From Hyaloscypha bicolor E (lineage: Eukaryota; Ascomycota; Leotiomycetes; Helotiales; Hyaloscyphaceae), in assembly GCF_002865645.1 (NCBI RefSeq), contig NW_020194552.1, positions 62,001 to 126,000 of the forward strand: 64,000 bases of DNA. The letters are read 5' to 3'. Shown here in pieces: positions 21,501-33,149 of the stretch; the stretch's first letter is position 1, and each line of letters opens with the position of its first letter. The notes beneath the pieces were generated by a model that was given only the letters and a program-made list of their open reading frames with translations, had not been told where the DNA came from and ran no database searches. The translations under genes were made by a program, and so were the position numbers.

Positions 21501-22202
21501 GTCGGAGGATTTGGGAGGAGGGGGATTGTCGAACTTCGTGGGAGGGACGACAGGCCGGCTGGACGATGTTATTTGGCTGCCCGTCATCTTCGAAGAGGAG
21601 CCCGCATGCTGTCCATCATCGTCTGTCTGTTGATCTTTGATTCGATTCGGAGATGGAGATCTTGAAGAGGTAATCCATGACCTCCGGGCAAATGTTGCAA
21701 ACGACTCTGACACGGTCTTTGTTTTGTTATCCCGAACAGCCTTGGAAATTTGAGGTACTGGAGGGGCGCCGCTTGGTGTTGTATTTCCGGACTCAGCAGA
21801 GTCCTGCCGCTCCGGGGAGCCCCCCTTCACTCTCGAGATCCACGACTTTGGGCGGTTGACCAGGGATTTCCTCCTTCCCACTCGTTCGAGCTTCGGTCTC
21901 TCCTCCTTCGACAGCCCGTTTCCGGTCTTGCCATCCTGAACCCCCTTCGTCTGCGGCGGTGTTGAGGGCCTCGCTGGGAGACCCAAAGACACCCTTTGAG
22001 GCTCTTTGTCCGGCCTGGAGGGGGCCTGGAGTATTTGCAGGTTGCTGAAACTTGCGGACCTGGGGAGCTCCTCATCCTGCTGTTCCGTCACTCGTATGTA
22101 GTCGAGATTGGCCAGGTCGGGGATGTTCGAGGAGGAGTGCGAGCGAGGGAACGAGGCATTGTCGTTGAACATCGAGGACATGGTCAACATTTGACCATGC
22201 AT
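18587..22202 (-). CDS. DUF1765 (UPF0592) family protein, 1174 aa
   Basis: Exons 22202-20309, 20262-19593 and 19547-18587. Introns are 46 and 45 nt with GTAAGC and GTGAGT donors; the total of 3525 nt is in frame. The first 300 residues are Ser/Pro-rich and probably disordered. From about residue 330 the conserved helical region starts (DELWSAFRSLENDFSKFQAKSW, FLRNHASHPSNKHLRPEDLD, FSKWWNGLLEVLDGRQ) and runs through VYHNARNLFIQNLL, the hydrophobic AAAYAFFFVPGVADVLVRIW and WYGPWVSRWSGRDSDLFFVF to HWCPMVRAYYMRLLCWRL. These are the hallmarks of DUF1765, a fungal family of unknown biochemical role annotated in fission yeast as a UPF0592 membrane protein. The C-terminus has a Ser-Gly repeat (about ten residues). 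ATG 22202 is the first; others follow at 22190 and 22181. No lesions: a core gene. Confidence 0.85.
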
Positions 22203-25200
22203 GGGGCAGCTTCGGCTGCAGCGGAGCTATCTAAGCACACATTGCAGGTGTAATCGAGGCGCAGATGAGCAGACAAACGGGTCGTCCCTGGCCGGCAGAA
22301 CAGTATGAGGCTGAACGAATGGATGTGAAGCTTCCCAATGGGGTTGGAGAAGGCAGGCTGCTCGAGGTCAGGAAGGAGGCTCGTTTGCTCGGGATGTGGA
22401 CGGAGATTCCCTGCGATTAGCAGATAAGCGCACTTTTTAAATTGTCGCAGATAGATGATCCCGAGTGACACAATAATGACAATGATTTGGGTGCAATGAC
22501 TATGCAAACGAGTGTGGGGCGACCATAGGATTCACGACAATACAGTACCGGTAGTGCAATACGAAGACGAGGCCAAAAATACGACGAGCGAAGGAAGCGC
22601 CACGCAATTGCTGCCCGCTCAGCACTAGTAGCGGCAGTGACATGATGGCGCTGCGCAAGCGTTGGGGGCTACGTACAGTACTACCAATAAGTACTGATAA
22701 GTATGTTCTTGGGCCCACCGTTCGCCCACAACACCAAGACCAAGGCCAAGACCAACAAATCCCATCCCGCCCCATCTTTGCGTGCGGCATTCGCAGGTAT
22801 TATTTTTAACCCTGTCCGATGCCCTGCCGATGAATTCCCCAATTCCCTATCAAGCCCCTGCATCCGTGCAAGTACCAAGTAGATCACCAAGTACCGCCGC
22901 CACCGCGCGGATCTCTCACAGCATGCCCCCGAATGCCGCAGCGGAAGACAGTGCTCGAACTGCAAATCTTGATGCTGATCTGACTGATCTGGCGGATCCG
23001 ATACTCTGGCATGTGGATCGGAGAATTTGGTTTAGACCTGCTCACCATTAAAAGATTCAAATAAGAAGTTCTGCCCGCCTTCTAAAATGCTAAAACGTTA
23101 TCAAAGTCTCAACTGAGGTCCACGCCTTGTCAAACTTCGGTGAGGTCTGGCACTGCCCCTCTCACCGCCACCGCCGCTCCTCTTCTCGATGTCCTTACCC
23201 GCAGCGACTCCACCACGAAAACGAAAACAGAGAAAAAGATAGGGATTCAATATTGCGCTGCAGCCATGCCCAACCAGCATCTCAACCCTTCGGCCTATAC
23301 ACCTCATTCATGCCGCCCTGATGCCCACCACTTCATCTTGTTTTGGGTGCAGTCACGGGATTCACGATGTGGTGTCGCTCAGCTCGGTGGGTATGTCATC
23401 TCTGCAGCCTGAATGGCTCTTTTTTTGCTCTTCTCATGCAGAATTCGCTGTCCGTCGCTACTTCAAGACAATCCGGGTGCTGTTGCAAGACCGAGAGAAA
23501 TGTTCATATTTGAGCCTTTTATAAGGCAGTGACGTTTGCTCATTTATTCAGGTTGCGGAGCATCCAAGGTTTGAGAGTGAGATTTCCAACGGAAACCGGG
23601 CACAGAGTTCCGACTTCCGAAAAGATCCTTGGATATGGAGAAAATGTAGGAATTCCCCAACGGATCTATATTGGCTCGACGTCGTGAATCGAAGCCGAGT
23701 TGCTATCATGAGACTTCCAGACGGTGAGCCACCCCCTATTAATCTCCCTAGGTCGGGTACCCAATCGGGATATGTCACGTGAGGATATCTCGAGCTCAAC
23801 GGCTGACTTACGTCTCATGCGCCTCATATTGGGGATGATATATTTGCTTGGTAGTTTGAAAAGCTAGTCTCCCTTTCAGTAGGGCCGAGCAAGGTCAGCT
23901 GAGCCTCCTCATTCGTTTCGCTCTTTTCGATGACGGCTGGACGGATTGAAGTTTTGCCGTCTCCCCCAAGAGCAGTCCTTTGTGTTTGGCTTTGAGAGTA
24001 CGAGAGAATTTGACTTTCCTATTGCGTATGTGAATCATGTGCTATGCATACCATCAGATTCTACCTCTTGGGTTCGCGTCTAAACGTTGGAGAAGTGGTT
24101 TGACTGCCTCAGTTGCCAGGAGAAAGAAGGTCCCAAGTAGGACAATCGCGGCACTTCAGCAGAACCAACAAGGGCATGTATTGAAACAAGTACATCTTTG
24201 AATCAGAAACTTATTTGGTTAATTGGTTACCCCTCGCGTTGTGCTGTACAAATATCACGGTACGTCCGTATGGGGCTGGTGGAATGGTGGACGGCTGAAT
24301 GAATCCCGATCTAGATGAGAAACCAGCCTTCACGTGTGTGTGGCTCGCCAATTCAAAGATCGTCGACCAAGCGCAGAGCCGCCGCTCAGATCGTCAGGTA
24401 CTTGAAAGTTTGAGACCTCGTGAAAATGGACTGCCGAAATATGATGAGGGCATTCGGGTGTGCCAGGGGAGAAGAGGGTAGAAGATATTCCTCGCTAAGG
24501 AAAGGGGAGGCTCGCTTACATTTTCAGGGGCCTCAGGACGTTGCTCGCTAATTTCAGCACATCGGTTCCCTAGCTCCTCCGACTACATTGCTGGCCCTTC
24601 ACTGCCTGTTGGACCCTCTCATGACTCCCAGTTCTATTTGGCCCTTGATCAGAGGTCCGAGTATTATGCATAAAGCAAGATCTAAGCAAAGTGATCCCCA
24701 AGTCGCTTATCGGGCCTTTAAGGTTTCGGTAGAGCAAAAGATTTGACTTCTGCATGGAAGATTCTCCACGAATGCGGGTAGATGCGGGTATCCCCGCGTT
24801 CAGTCTTATTCCGCATCTTATGTAGAAGACTTACAAGCCCTATCTCTTCACACGGGCCATACTATGCAGACCAACGGATTCTCTTCGGCTGCTCCCAGAA
24901 GCTAAAACGGTTGTCATATCACGAAGTCAAAAGACTTGGTCAAGTAAGTCTGACAAAAGCAAGAGCGAGAAGAGCTGCTAACAAAGTTCACCTTGCAAGC
25001 CCCTTTGTCCCGAGAATCGGGTAGCCTTCAGCCACGAATAGCTCAGACCTGAGATAGGGAGCAGTGATCGGCCTTACACGTCTTCTGATCTTTAAGTGGC
25101 GATTAAAAAAGCATGGAGAACCATTAATTATTCTTGAACAATATGTTGAAGGACCGAGGTTGGACAGTGGAGCATGAAAAATGTCATTTTAACCCTCCCA

Positions 25201-26133
25201 CATTCCACAACGTCATGAGCTCTATTCTTGGCGTTGTCTACAAAGGACCGAATCTCGGGGTCTGTCAAAGGTGATCGGGATGCCGCCCTGACCAGGCGAC
25301 GCAGGAATAAGATGACAGGGGCAGCAGAACCCGAAACTTTGTGGCTGCACGAGGATCTGTTAAATGTGTTAAAAGTGCGTGATGTTTAGAATCTACCTGC
25401 TAGGCAATCGGGGGAAGGCTTGGTATGACTACCTCTATCTGCCCCCTGTTTTTCTCACTCCGCATATTGGCAAACTCACATTCAGTCTTCTCTCACACAT
25501 CAGCTTTATCTTCTATCCCCATTCTAGATGTCTAGACACTGGATTCAAAGTCAATATGCAGAGAAAGGAAGGGTATGAGCTGCTTCTCGGTCTTTTTTGA
25601 AGTCGTGTGCGGGATCGAGCCACCCCGAAGCAAGAACCCTTGTAGCTACACTCGGTCTCCACATCTTGGGGAAAAGATTTCCCCAGAATAACCTTCAACA
25701 ACAACATTTCGGTGTTACCACGGAGCCGTCAGTGTCACGCCGATGCACTGAGCGGCTGGTGCCGTCTTTGGTCTTCAGGATCAACGGTGCCTTACTGCCA
25801 AGCCCACCAAGGACTTTAGGACCGCCTCGGGACCACATCGAAGACTGCCTCACGCATATTAACAATAAAGCAGAGACGGTACGAAGGTCACGGCATAAAG
25901 TGATGGGACTACAGGGCATTTTGACTCGCCTGAGGCGCTCAGTGGACTACGGCGTGCAAATTGAGGGATTAAGCCCAATAATGTCTGGAATTTTGGATAC
26001 GTGACCCGCTGTAACGTGATCAAAGTGCGGGGAAGCGCGGGGCACCTCCCGCTATTGCCCAATCGGCAACTCTCGGGCCGGGGCTTCAGAAGTCAAAAAC
26101 AGGCCACTCGAAGCTTAGCTCTGCATTCGTTAT
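22203..26133. other. Gene-free interval of 3.9 kb
   Basis: No coding region with recognisable content on either strand. The left end is the DUF1765 promoter. A decayed MITE terminus lies at 25880-25945. Base composition is ordinary, so this is not obviously RIP-mutated. Confidence 0.45.
25880..25945 (+). repeat. Decayed terminus of the 7.44 kb foldback MITE
   Basis: Plus strand ACGAAGGTCACGGCATAAAG, then ACAGGGCATTTTGAC and a CGCTCAG block match the left end of the element at 7436 (ACGAAGACAACGGCATAAAG, ACAGGGCATTTTGACC, AGCGCTC) with scattered changes. The opposite terminus is not found nearby, so this is a truncated copy. Confidence 0.65.
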
Positions 26134-26270
26134 GAGAAGGTAAGACCTTGCTTGGAGTGCTCATCATGACTTTCCTGCTGATCTCTAATATACGAATACG
26201 CATTTCATGCCAGAAGAGGCGTGGCGGCGCGCGGAGGGCGACGCCAAGGCTCGTAAAGAACGTGTCCCAT
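26134..26270 (+). repeat. Direct repeat, left copy, upstream of the STAND gene
   Basis: Starts GAGAAGGTAAGACCTTGCTT, continues through CTGATCTCTAATATACGAATACG and ends in a GC-rich block (GAGGCGTGG...GCGCGG...GCGACGCC). A diverged copy in the same orientation is at 30196-30345, beyond the STAND gene. Confidence 0.65.
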
Positions 26271-26699
26271 TTCCACAGTCACGTGTGGTTTCAGGTTCCT
26301 CTGAAAACTCTCTCATTCGTTAGAAAATCTACGGTAACGTGACCGTCCAGGCCCTGCAACCCCATCAAAAAAATTATCGACCATCTCAAATTTCGATTAA
26401 AATCGTTCCCAAGTATGCATAACGGGCAGATTTCATGGTAGACGCTCTACAAGACCCCAGATACTCGCGTTGGCGGCAAGAATGTGTTGGGCCAGTTGGT
26501 GCCGCAATCTGTACGGAGTTGACGATCTGCCCCGCCTTACGTGGCCCCAATGCGTCTAGCCCCAGTCTGCCTTGCGCAGAATTCAGCCTTGTGGAGGCTG
26601 AGTGCAGAAGACATCCTGCGATGCCAGCAAGGCAACCCTCTTTTATTCTTTCTCAACATATGTCTTCTCAGCCTACTTTCTCTTGTGTTTAGCATCACC

Positions 26700-29600
26700 A
26701 TGAGCTTTGGCTTTAGCGTTGGCGACTTCGTCGCTGTCCTTCAGCTTGCAAACGACGTCCGGAAGCAGTTCGTTGATGCTCCGAGCCAATTCAAGGCAAT
26801 CTCCGAAGAGTGAGTGAGCTTTTTTATAGTACCCGATGAACATGTGCTTATCTGTTCTAATAGGGTCAAGAGTCTTTCAATTGTGCTTCAAGATATCGAC
26901 GACATTTTACCTGCACGTGACCTGACAAGCCACCAGCAAACGGAGCTAGGCAATATCGTCAAGCATTGCGAGAGTGTACTTGAAGAGCTCAATAAAATAG
27001 TGATCAACTTCAAAGAACTAGATCCTATCGCAAAAAGCTTAGATAAAAAGCCTCGAAGAGTATGGAAAAGATTTAAATGGGATCAAAATGACATTAATGA
27101 GTTGCGAACCCGGATTTCATCGAATATTCTGCTATTGAATACGTTCTTAGGACAAGTAAGCAGGTATATTAAAACTGGAATTCTTCTTTAAATAAGCCCA
27201 TTAAGCTAAATTTGTCTAGTCAAGCCGTATTCGCAATCAGAGACAGTATAGAGCGGTTGCACGAGCGCCAGGATACCCAAGAACGCCAGCAAGAAACTCG
27301 AGAGCAACAACAAGAGGATCAGATCATTCTCAATTGGCTCACTCCTGTTGACTTTGTCTCTCAGCAAAATGACTTTATTGCTCGGCGACAAGAAAGAACC
27401 GGCACATGGCTCCTTGACTCTACAGAGTACCAGTCTTGGCGACAGGCAAAGAAACAGACGTTGTTTTGTCCAGGAATTCCCGGGGCTGGAAAGACAATTA
27501 TTACATCAATTGTCGTAGAAGAGCTTACTACTCGCTTCCGCAATGACAACAGCGTTGGAATTGCGTATATCTATTGTAACTTCCGACGTCAAGACGAGCA
27601 GAAGATTAATGACTTGCTTGCGAGCTTGCTAAAGCAGCTAGCTGAGGGTCAGCCGTGTCTACCAGTCACGGTGAAAGAGCTCTATGACAGACACAAGAAG
27701 AACCGGACACGACCTTCACTGGATGAGATTTTGAAGACTTTAAATTCAGTTATTACTACTTATTCAAGGGTTTACATTGTTGTTGACGCATTAGACGAAT
27801 GCCAATGCTGGTCGACATTCTTATCGGATATATTTAGCCTTCAAGCTAAGACTGGAGTAAAACTCTTTACGACCTCGCGGCCAATCCCAGATATTGAGGA
27901 GATGTTTAAGGAATGCCTTTCACTTGAAATCCTTGCTAGTGACGAAGATATAGGGAAATATTTGAACGGTCACATGTCACAGCTCCCAACATTTGTCTTG
28001 AGAAAACCAGAGCTACAAGAGGAAATCGTGACGGAAATCGTACACGCCGTTGAGGGAATGTAGGTATCTTGCTGAATCTAAAGACGCGATTCACTTACTA
28101 ACTAAGGCCAAGGTTTCTCTTAGCACAGCTCTACCTGGGCTCGCTTGAGGATAAAACAACAGTAAAGGCTATGAAGACTGCATTAATGCAGTTCCAGAAG
28201 AACTCTCAAGAGACTAGCCAGAATAAGAAGCTCGAAGTCCTATCTTTAGCATACGAAGAAGCAATGGAGAGAATAAATAGGCAGCAGGCAGGCTTTCAGC
28301 TGCTAGCCAAGAATGTGCTATCATGGATCACCTGCGCAAAGAGGCCGCTCACTACTTCAGAACTTCAGCACGCGCTTGCTGTAGAAATTGGCGAGTCCCA
28401 ACTTGATAAAGACAACCTTCCAGAGGTCGAAAATATGGTCTCTGTTTGTGCAGGCTTAGTCACAATCGATGACGAAAGTAAGATTATTCGATTAGTCCAT
28501 TATACAACGCAGCAATACTTTGAGCACACGCGAAGCCAATGGTTCCCCGATTCGCTAACTAATATCACGACAATTTGCGTTACACACCTTTTATTTAAGG
28601 AGTTTGAAAGTGGAATTTGCCAGAACGACAAGGAGTTCGAGGAACGACTGCGGTTATATCCATTTTATAAATATGCGGCTCAAAATTGGGGAAAACATGC
28701 ATGTGAAGCTTCCGAGAAATATGCTTGTGAAGCTTCAGAAAAGGTGGTACAGTTGACTATAAATCTTCTTGAGGATGAACAAAAAGCCTTGGCCTCTACC
28801 CAGGCGATGGTAGCTCTAGGACCCTTTCCTGACTATAGTCAACAACGAGTGCCAGTGCAAATGACAGGAGTACACCTTGCGGTTTTCTTCGAATTTAACG
28901 AAGCAATTTTAGCCTTACTCGGGAAGGGACATCATCCAGATTGCAAAGACAGTTCTGGTCAGACGCCGCTATCGTGGGCTGCAGAGAACGGGCACGAGCT
29001 GGTGGCGAGGCTGCTGCTTGAGAAAGGGGCCGAGCTCGAGTCTAAAGATAAAGATAATCAAACGCCGCTATTATGGGCTATAAGGAACGAGCACGAGAAA
29101 ATGGTAAGACTGCTGCTTGAGAAGGGTGCTAAGCTCGAGTCTAAAGATAAAATGTTATTGTTGGCTGCAAGGAGGGGTCATGAGGCGGTAGTGGGGCTGC
29201 TGTTTGAAAAGGGCGCTAAGCTTGAGTCGAAAGATATTAATGGTCAGACACCGCTATCATGGGCTGCAAGGAACGGACGCGAGGCCGTCGTCAAGCTACT
29301 GCTGGCTACAGAGAAGGTCGACGTTGACCCGCAGGATAATAACGGTCGGACGCCGATGTCGTATTCTGCTTCGGGGGGGCACAAGGGTGTCGTCAAGCTG
29401 CTACTTGAGAAGGGCGCTGATGTCGAGTCGAAGGATGCAAAGTATAGACAGACGCCGTTAGCGTACGCTGCTAAGAACGGGCACGAGGCCGTCGTCGAGC
29501 TTCTGCTCGCTGCGGGTCAGGTCGAAGTTGATTCGAAGGATAATAGTAGTCGGACGCCGCTATCGTATGCTGCTTCGAGGGGACACGAGGCCGTCGTCAA

Positions 29601-29724
29601 GCTGCTACTCGAGAAGGGGGCTGATATCGAGTCGAAGGATAAACACAGCCAGACGCCACTTTCACAAGCCACTTCGAGCGGGCACAATGGTATTATTCGG
29701 ATGCTACTCGAGTATAAGAGTTGA
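26700..29724 (+). CDS. NLR-like STAND protein: fungal N-terminal domain, NACHT-type NTPase, ankyrin repeats (953 aa)
   Basis: Exons 26700-26809, 26864-27163, 27220-28059 and 28113-29724, all joins in frame. The first 120 residues ([20 protein letters not shown]...) resemble the Helo-like N-terminal domains of fungal STAND proteins. A Gln-rich coiled stretch follows, then the NTPase with Walker A GIPGAGKT (about 221-228) and Walker [12 protein letters not shown] (about 321-331), [10 protein letters not shown] and a winged-helix-like region. The C-terminal third (about 655-950) holds about nine ankyrin units with the LLLEKGA-x2-ESKD pattern. Such proteins are thought to sense non-self and trigger cell death or defence. 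The repeats are highly similar to each other; the fourth lacks its TPL turn, a small internal deletion. No disabling lesion was found. It lies between diverged direct repeats in a transposon-rich region. The ligand is unknown. Confidence 0.9.
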
Positions 29725-30195
29725 TTATTGTGACGGATTAAGACCCGTGGAGAGACTAGGTGCCTGAGAGCTCTAGGCACCTGCGTTAATCTGACCACAG
29801 CTCTGTGCGGAAGACAAATAACCGTACGGAGCCCAGACTTAGCTTCTCTCCTTAGATTATTCTTCTTGTATTTAGGGAAATCATTTACTTGAGCATAGTA
29901 CTGCCAACCCGTGACAATTATTTACTTTTATGTTATAGATATTGAGAGGTCAAAAGCATATATATTAAGTGTACTATATAGCAGGAGGGCGAAGTACAAA
30001 AGTTCTGGTTTTAGACCTATAACGCAACTCTCTACGTGCCGAGCAAATACAATAATTATTAGGCAGGAAAGAGAAGTTGTTGAATGTGCGTTTACTTGCG
30101 TTTACCCTTCTATAAAATGTTAATACAATCTATAATACTTATGAGAATTAACTCTAAGAGCCCAGGTTACCTTTCCTAGCTCGTGAAATATTTTT
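29725..30195. other. AT-rich intergenic, nothing recognised
   Basis: 3' flank of the STAND gene up to the right direct repeat. Confidence 0.4.
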
Positions 30196-30345
30196 GAGAA
30201 GGTATAGCCTTGCTTGGGGTGTTCATTATGAACTTCCTACTGATCTCTAATACACGTATACGTATTTTTATACCAGATACCAGATATATTAAAGAGGCGT
30301 GGTGAAGCGCGGAGCGCGACGCCGAGCGACTCGTGAAATACTTTA
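30196..30345 (+). repeat. Direct repeat, right copy, downstream of the STAND gene
   Basis: Starts GAGAAGGTATAGCCTTGCTT, includes CTGATCTCTAATACACGTATACG and GAGGCGTGG...GCGCGG...GCGACGCC, parallel to 26134-26270. Weaker similarity (CACGTG, then CGTGAC and CCCCAT) continues to about 30425 and, in the left copy, to about 26400. Confidence 0.65.
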
Positions 30346-30478
30346 AGCATCTCACTCACTTCTGCAGCACGTGCCATTGAGATGCACTGCCACGTGACAC
30401 CCCATTAAAAATTTGACTATCTATCATTGCCATGAGAATTGGCCAAATAAATACTAGGAGATTCTAGTACACCCTGCC

Positions 30479-30598
30479 TGTCACGTGCTGCGCACAGGCG
30501 TATATATAGCTTCTTCACCGCCCTTAGGGCACCATCATTCATACATATATTTAAACAAACACACATTTCCACTTCCACAGCTTGTCCAGGCCGTGACA
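30479..30598. mobile_element. Solo LTR (120 bp), second copy, with 5 bp target duplication
   Basis: TGTCACG...CGTGACA ends, flanked by CTGCC on both sides (30474-30478 and 30599-30603). Internal sequence matches 9264-9384, including GTGCTGCGCACAGG, a TATATATAG promoter-like motif and CCACTTCCACAGCTTGTCCA. Confidence 0.8.
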
Positions 30599-30603
30599 CT
30601 GCC

Positions 30604-31065
30604 TATAAAATTAACCACGATAACCTTTAGCTAACGGTATCGTGGTCATAAACATTATTCGTAGATAGTGCTGGTAGTGGCTTTCGTTTGTCCGATTAGT
30701 TATATTCTAGCTCCGTTAAGCGGATCGGATTAAGTATATTCCGGATTGCAAGCGGCAGTGGCTAAAGCGACGGCAGTACACAGGCCCAATAACGAAAGCG
30801 TAACCACCAAAATCCGGCCACGGCCATTTCCTCCTCCCGAACGGTGAGAGATGCTCTCGGCCATCACTGCCAAACTGCATGACTCTCACTTAGCACACGA
30901 AATTCAACCTCTGCTTTACTTTCACACTGCTCTGCGCCCTGCCCAGAACGCTGCAAGGGCACGGTATGAATCAGGCACGCCAGCAGGAGCGCCTTGCGCG
31001 AGTACTTGACTGGCTCTGTCCATCTTAGCCTACCGTGGTGATGGTGTTGTGAAGGGGACGAGTGA
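30604..31065. other. Intergenic, nothing recognised
   Basis: No convincing frame or repeat. Confidence 0.35.
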
Positions 31066-31216
31066 TACTCTCCCCCCCCCGGTTTTAAAGGTTAGCGTGC
31101 GGGTCCGAAAGACTTCCTCTGATTTGCTTTCGAGAAGATTCCAGCTCTCTGATTAGCTGGATCACCCTTGTTTGCCACTGTGGGTCTGCCCTTTAAACCG
31201 GGGGGGGGGGATAGTA
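31066..31216. mobile_element. Short MITE (151 bp) with poly-C/poly-G ended TIRs
   Basis: Left end TACTCTC(C)n then GGTTTTAAAGG; right end, read inverted, TACTATC(C)n then GGTTTAAAGGGC. TA is present at both outer edges, consistent with a TA-targeting (Tc1/mariner or Fot-like) family. No coding capacity. Confidence 0.7.
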
Positions 31217-31219
31217 GCG

Positions 31220-31256
31220 CAAGAATCTCATGTATTGAAAATACTAAGCTAGAGAG
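31220..31256 (+). repeat. Short dispersed direct repeat, copy 1
   Basis: AAGAATCTCATGTATTGAAA plus ATACTAAGCTA; a near-identical copy is at 32755-32791. It abuts the right end of the poly-C MITE. Confidence 0.7.
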
Positions 31257-33149
31257 CAAAGAAAGGAGGAATGCCTCGACCTTTAGTAGTGCTGTGCCCA
31301 TACCTTCTGGCTTAGTTCCCTGTTTCAGACCTGTTTCCTAATTCCCATTCCAGGCAGACCCTACAGTTATGCCAGCCGTCACAGCGTGATTAAAACGATC
31401 GACAGCATAATCAACCGCAGTCTTTTTCTTGTTGCTAAAGTGTATCCTTAGGGAGAAATAGTTAAAGAAAGTGACATATTAATAATAACTCCGTAGACTT
31501 GCCAAGAAAGAATTTGTGATACCTAAACTATAAATTCGTCTCGTGACAGGGTGCGTCTCTCGACGCAGGGACAGACGTTATTCGTGATTTAGTCGAATAT
31601 TCAGTTGTACTACGGGACTTTCGCCTCACAGGGATGTCGGTTAAAGGTAAGAAAATATGGAAATCCCAGATTTCTAGGAGTGCTGGGTAACTCGCCCCAG
31701 ATGTAAATCGGTCCTCACTGAGAACATGAGAAAGGAGAGCCATAGAAATTCAAGTTCGTATATTTGAACTTTCTTGAACCAGCAGCTGCTTCGGTGTCGG
31801 GCTCTTCGGCAGAGCGTCTCATATAGAGAGCTGAAAGCTTCGCAAGCAACTCCTCGTCCATCTCCTGAGAGAGCACTGCCCATGGCGGGTTGGAGCACCA
31901 AGCATGCACGCTATCTCTCGATTGCTCACTGCGGTCTACTCCTGCGAAAGCGAAGTTGTGTCAGGTCCGTTATCCCCCCATGCCGCTACTTCCCCTCGCT
32001 TCACCCCTCGACCACAAAGTGTCCGCCCATTATTAGTGATGTCACCCCCAAGAAAGGTATCTTGTATATTAAATCTGACTCTGTAATTTATATAATCCGT
32101 CATTGCTTGTTCTCGATATACGAACCCGAATCTTAGCGGGCGTCGGAGCCCGACAAGTTTTTTTTAGCCGCTTTGCCCTATATCGCCCTCTTAGTATATT
32201 ATATGGGGTATATTTGAAGGGCCATACCTATTCCTCCTCTCTTAATAAGGAGGCGCTTATCCGCTAAGTAATGGCTCCCTCGTAATATATCCAAGTCTTT
32301 CAAGAACCGGCTCCTATTATTCGATATTTATAAACGAATCCGCAAACTGGCTCGCTTTACGCTCGTATACATTTATAAGTAACTGCATAGTAGAGGCTAG
32401 CCTCGATCCATATAATACAAGCGTCTCAAATACTGTCTCGAACCCTGTAAACAAGACAGTATTACGATCGGAATAAAAGTATATTATTTCCTACCCTATA
32501 ATGCGAGGCCGGTAAACCGATAAGACTACCTGGCAAGATTCTTTAGAAATCCGTAGTGCCACTATAGGATTATTATCCTCGTAAGAAAATTTAATATTAA
32601 GAACCTCTGGAGATTTGTTATTATCCTTTCGTCCGGTGAGACATGTCCAGCGCTAGCAAGGGGGCGTTTTCGCACTTGTTTGGCACATTGCTATTGCGCA
32701 AAACGAAACCCCTTGTGACGGCGGGATCGAGGCAATGGCCAGGGCTCAAAGATCCAAGAATCTCATGTATTGAAAATACTAAGCTAAAGAGAAGAAGGAG
32801 AGAGAGAGAGAAGGAAAGGGGATAAAAGGAGGGAAATACTAGCTAAAACCACTGAAACGCCGGCTAGCTAGGTGAAACCAGTCATGTGACAGCCACCCCC
32901 CTTTGGCCCCCAGCCAGCGCCGTCACACCCCTCAAAGAACACAAGTCAACCCCCAAATTTCCGAGATTTTTTATTCGGTATCAATTGACTTATCTGCAAA
33001 TTGGATGGACATTTGGGAGAACCGGAACGAGAAAAAGGCGTTTGGTTTAGCTAGGAGTTGGAATTATATAAGAAAGTAACGATACGTAATATTTGGCTCA
33101 AAACTACTTCGTCGCTCTCAAGTCTCCACTAAAGTACGCCGGGAAGAAG
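31257..33149. other. Decayed AT-rich repeat DNA
   Basis: From about 32100 the sequence is rich in TA steps, with no open frame of substance. It looks like old, possibly RIP-mutated transposon remains, but I could not identify a transposase. Confidence 0.4.
32755..32791 (+). repeat. Short dispersed direct repeat, copy 2
   Basis: Same 33-37 bp as 31220-31256, here followed by a GAGA-rich tract. Confidence 0.7.

Noticed and set aside
25600..25720. tRNA-like wording (GGGATCGAGCC, GGTCTCC)
   Set aside because: No matching acceptor stem, anticodon loop or T-loop could be folded.
32100..32640. Possible transposase relic on the minus strand
   Set aside because: A few residues recall transposon-encoded proteins, but stops occur every 20-30 codons and no catalytic motif is recognisable.
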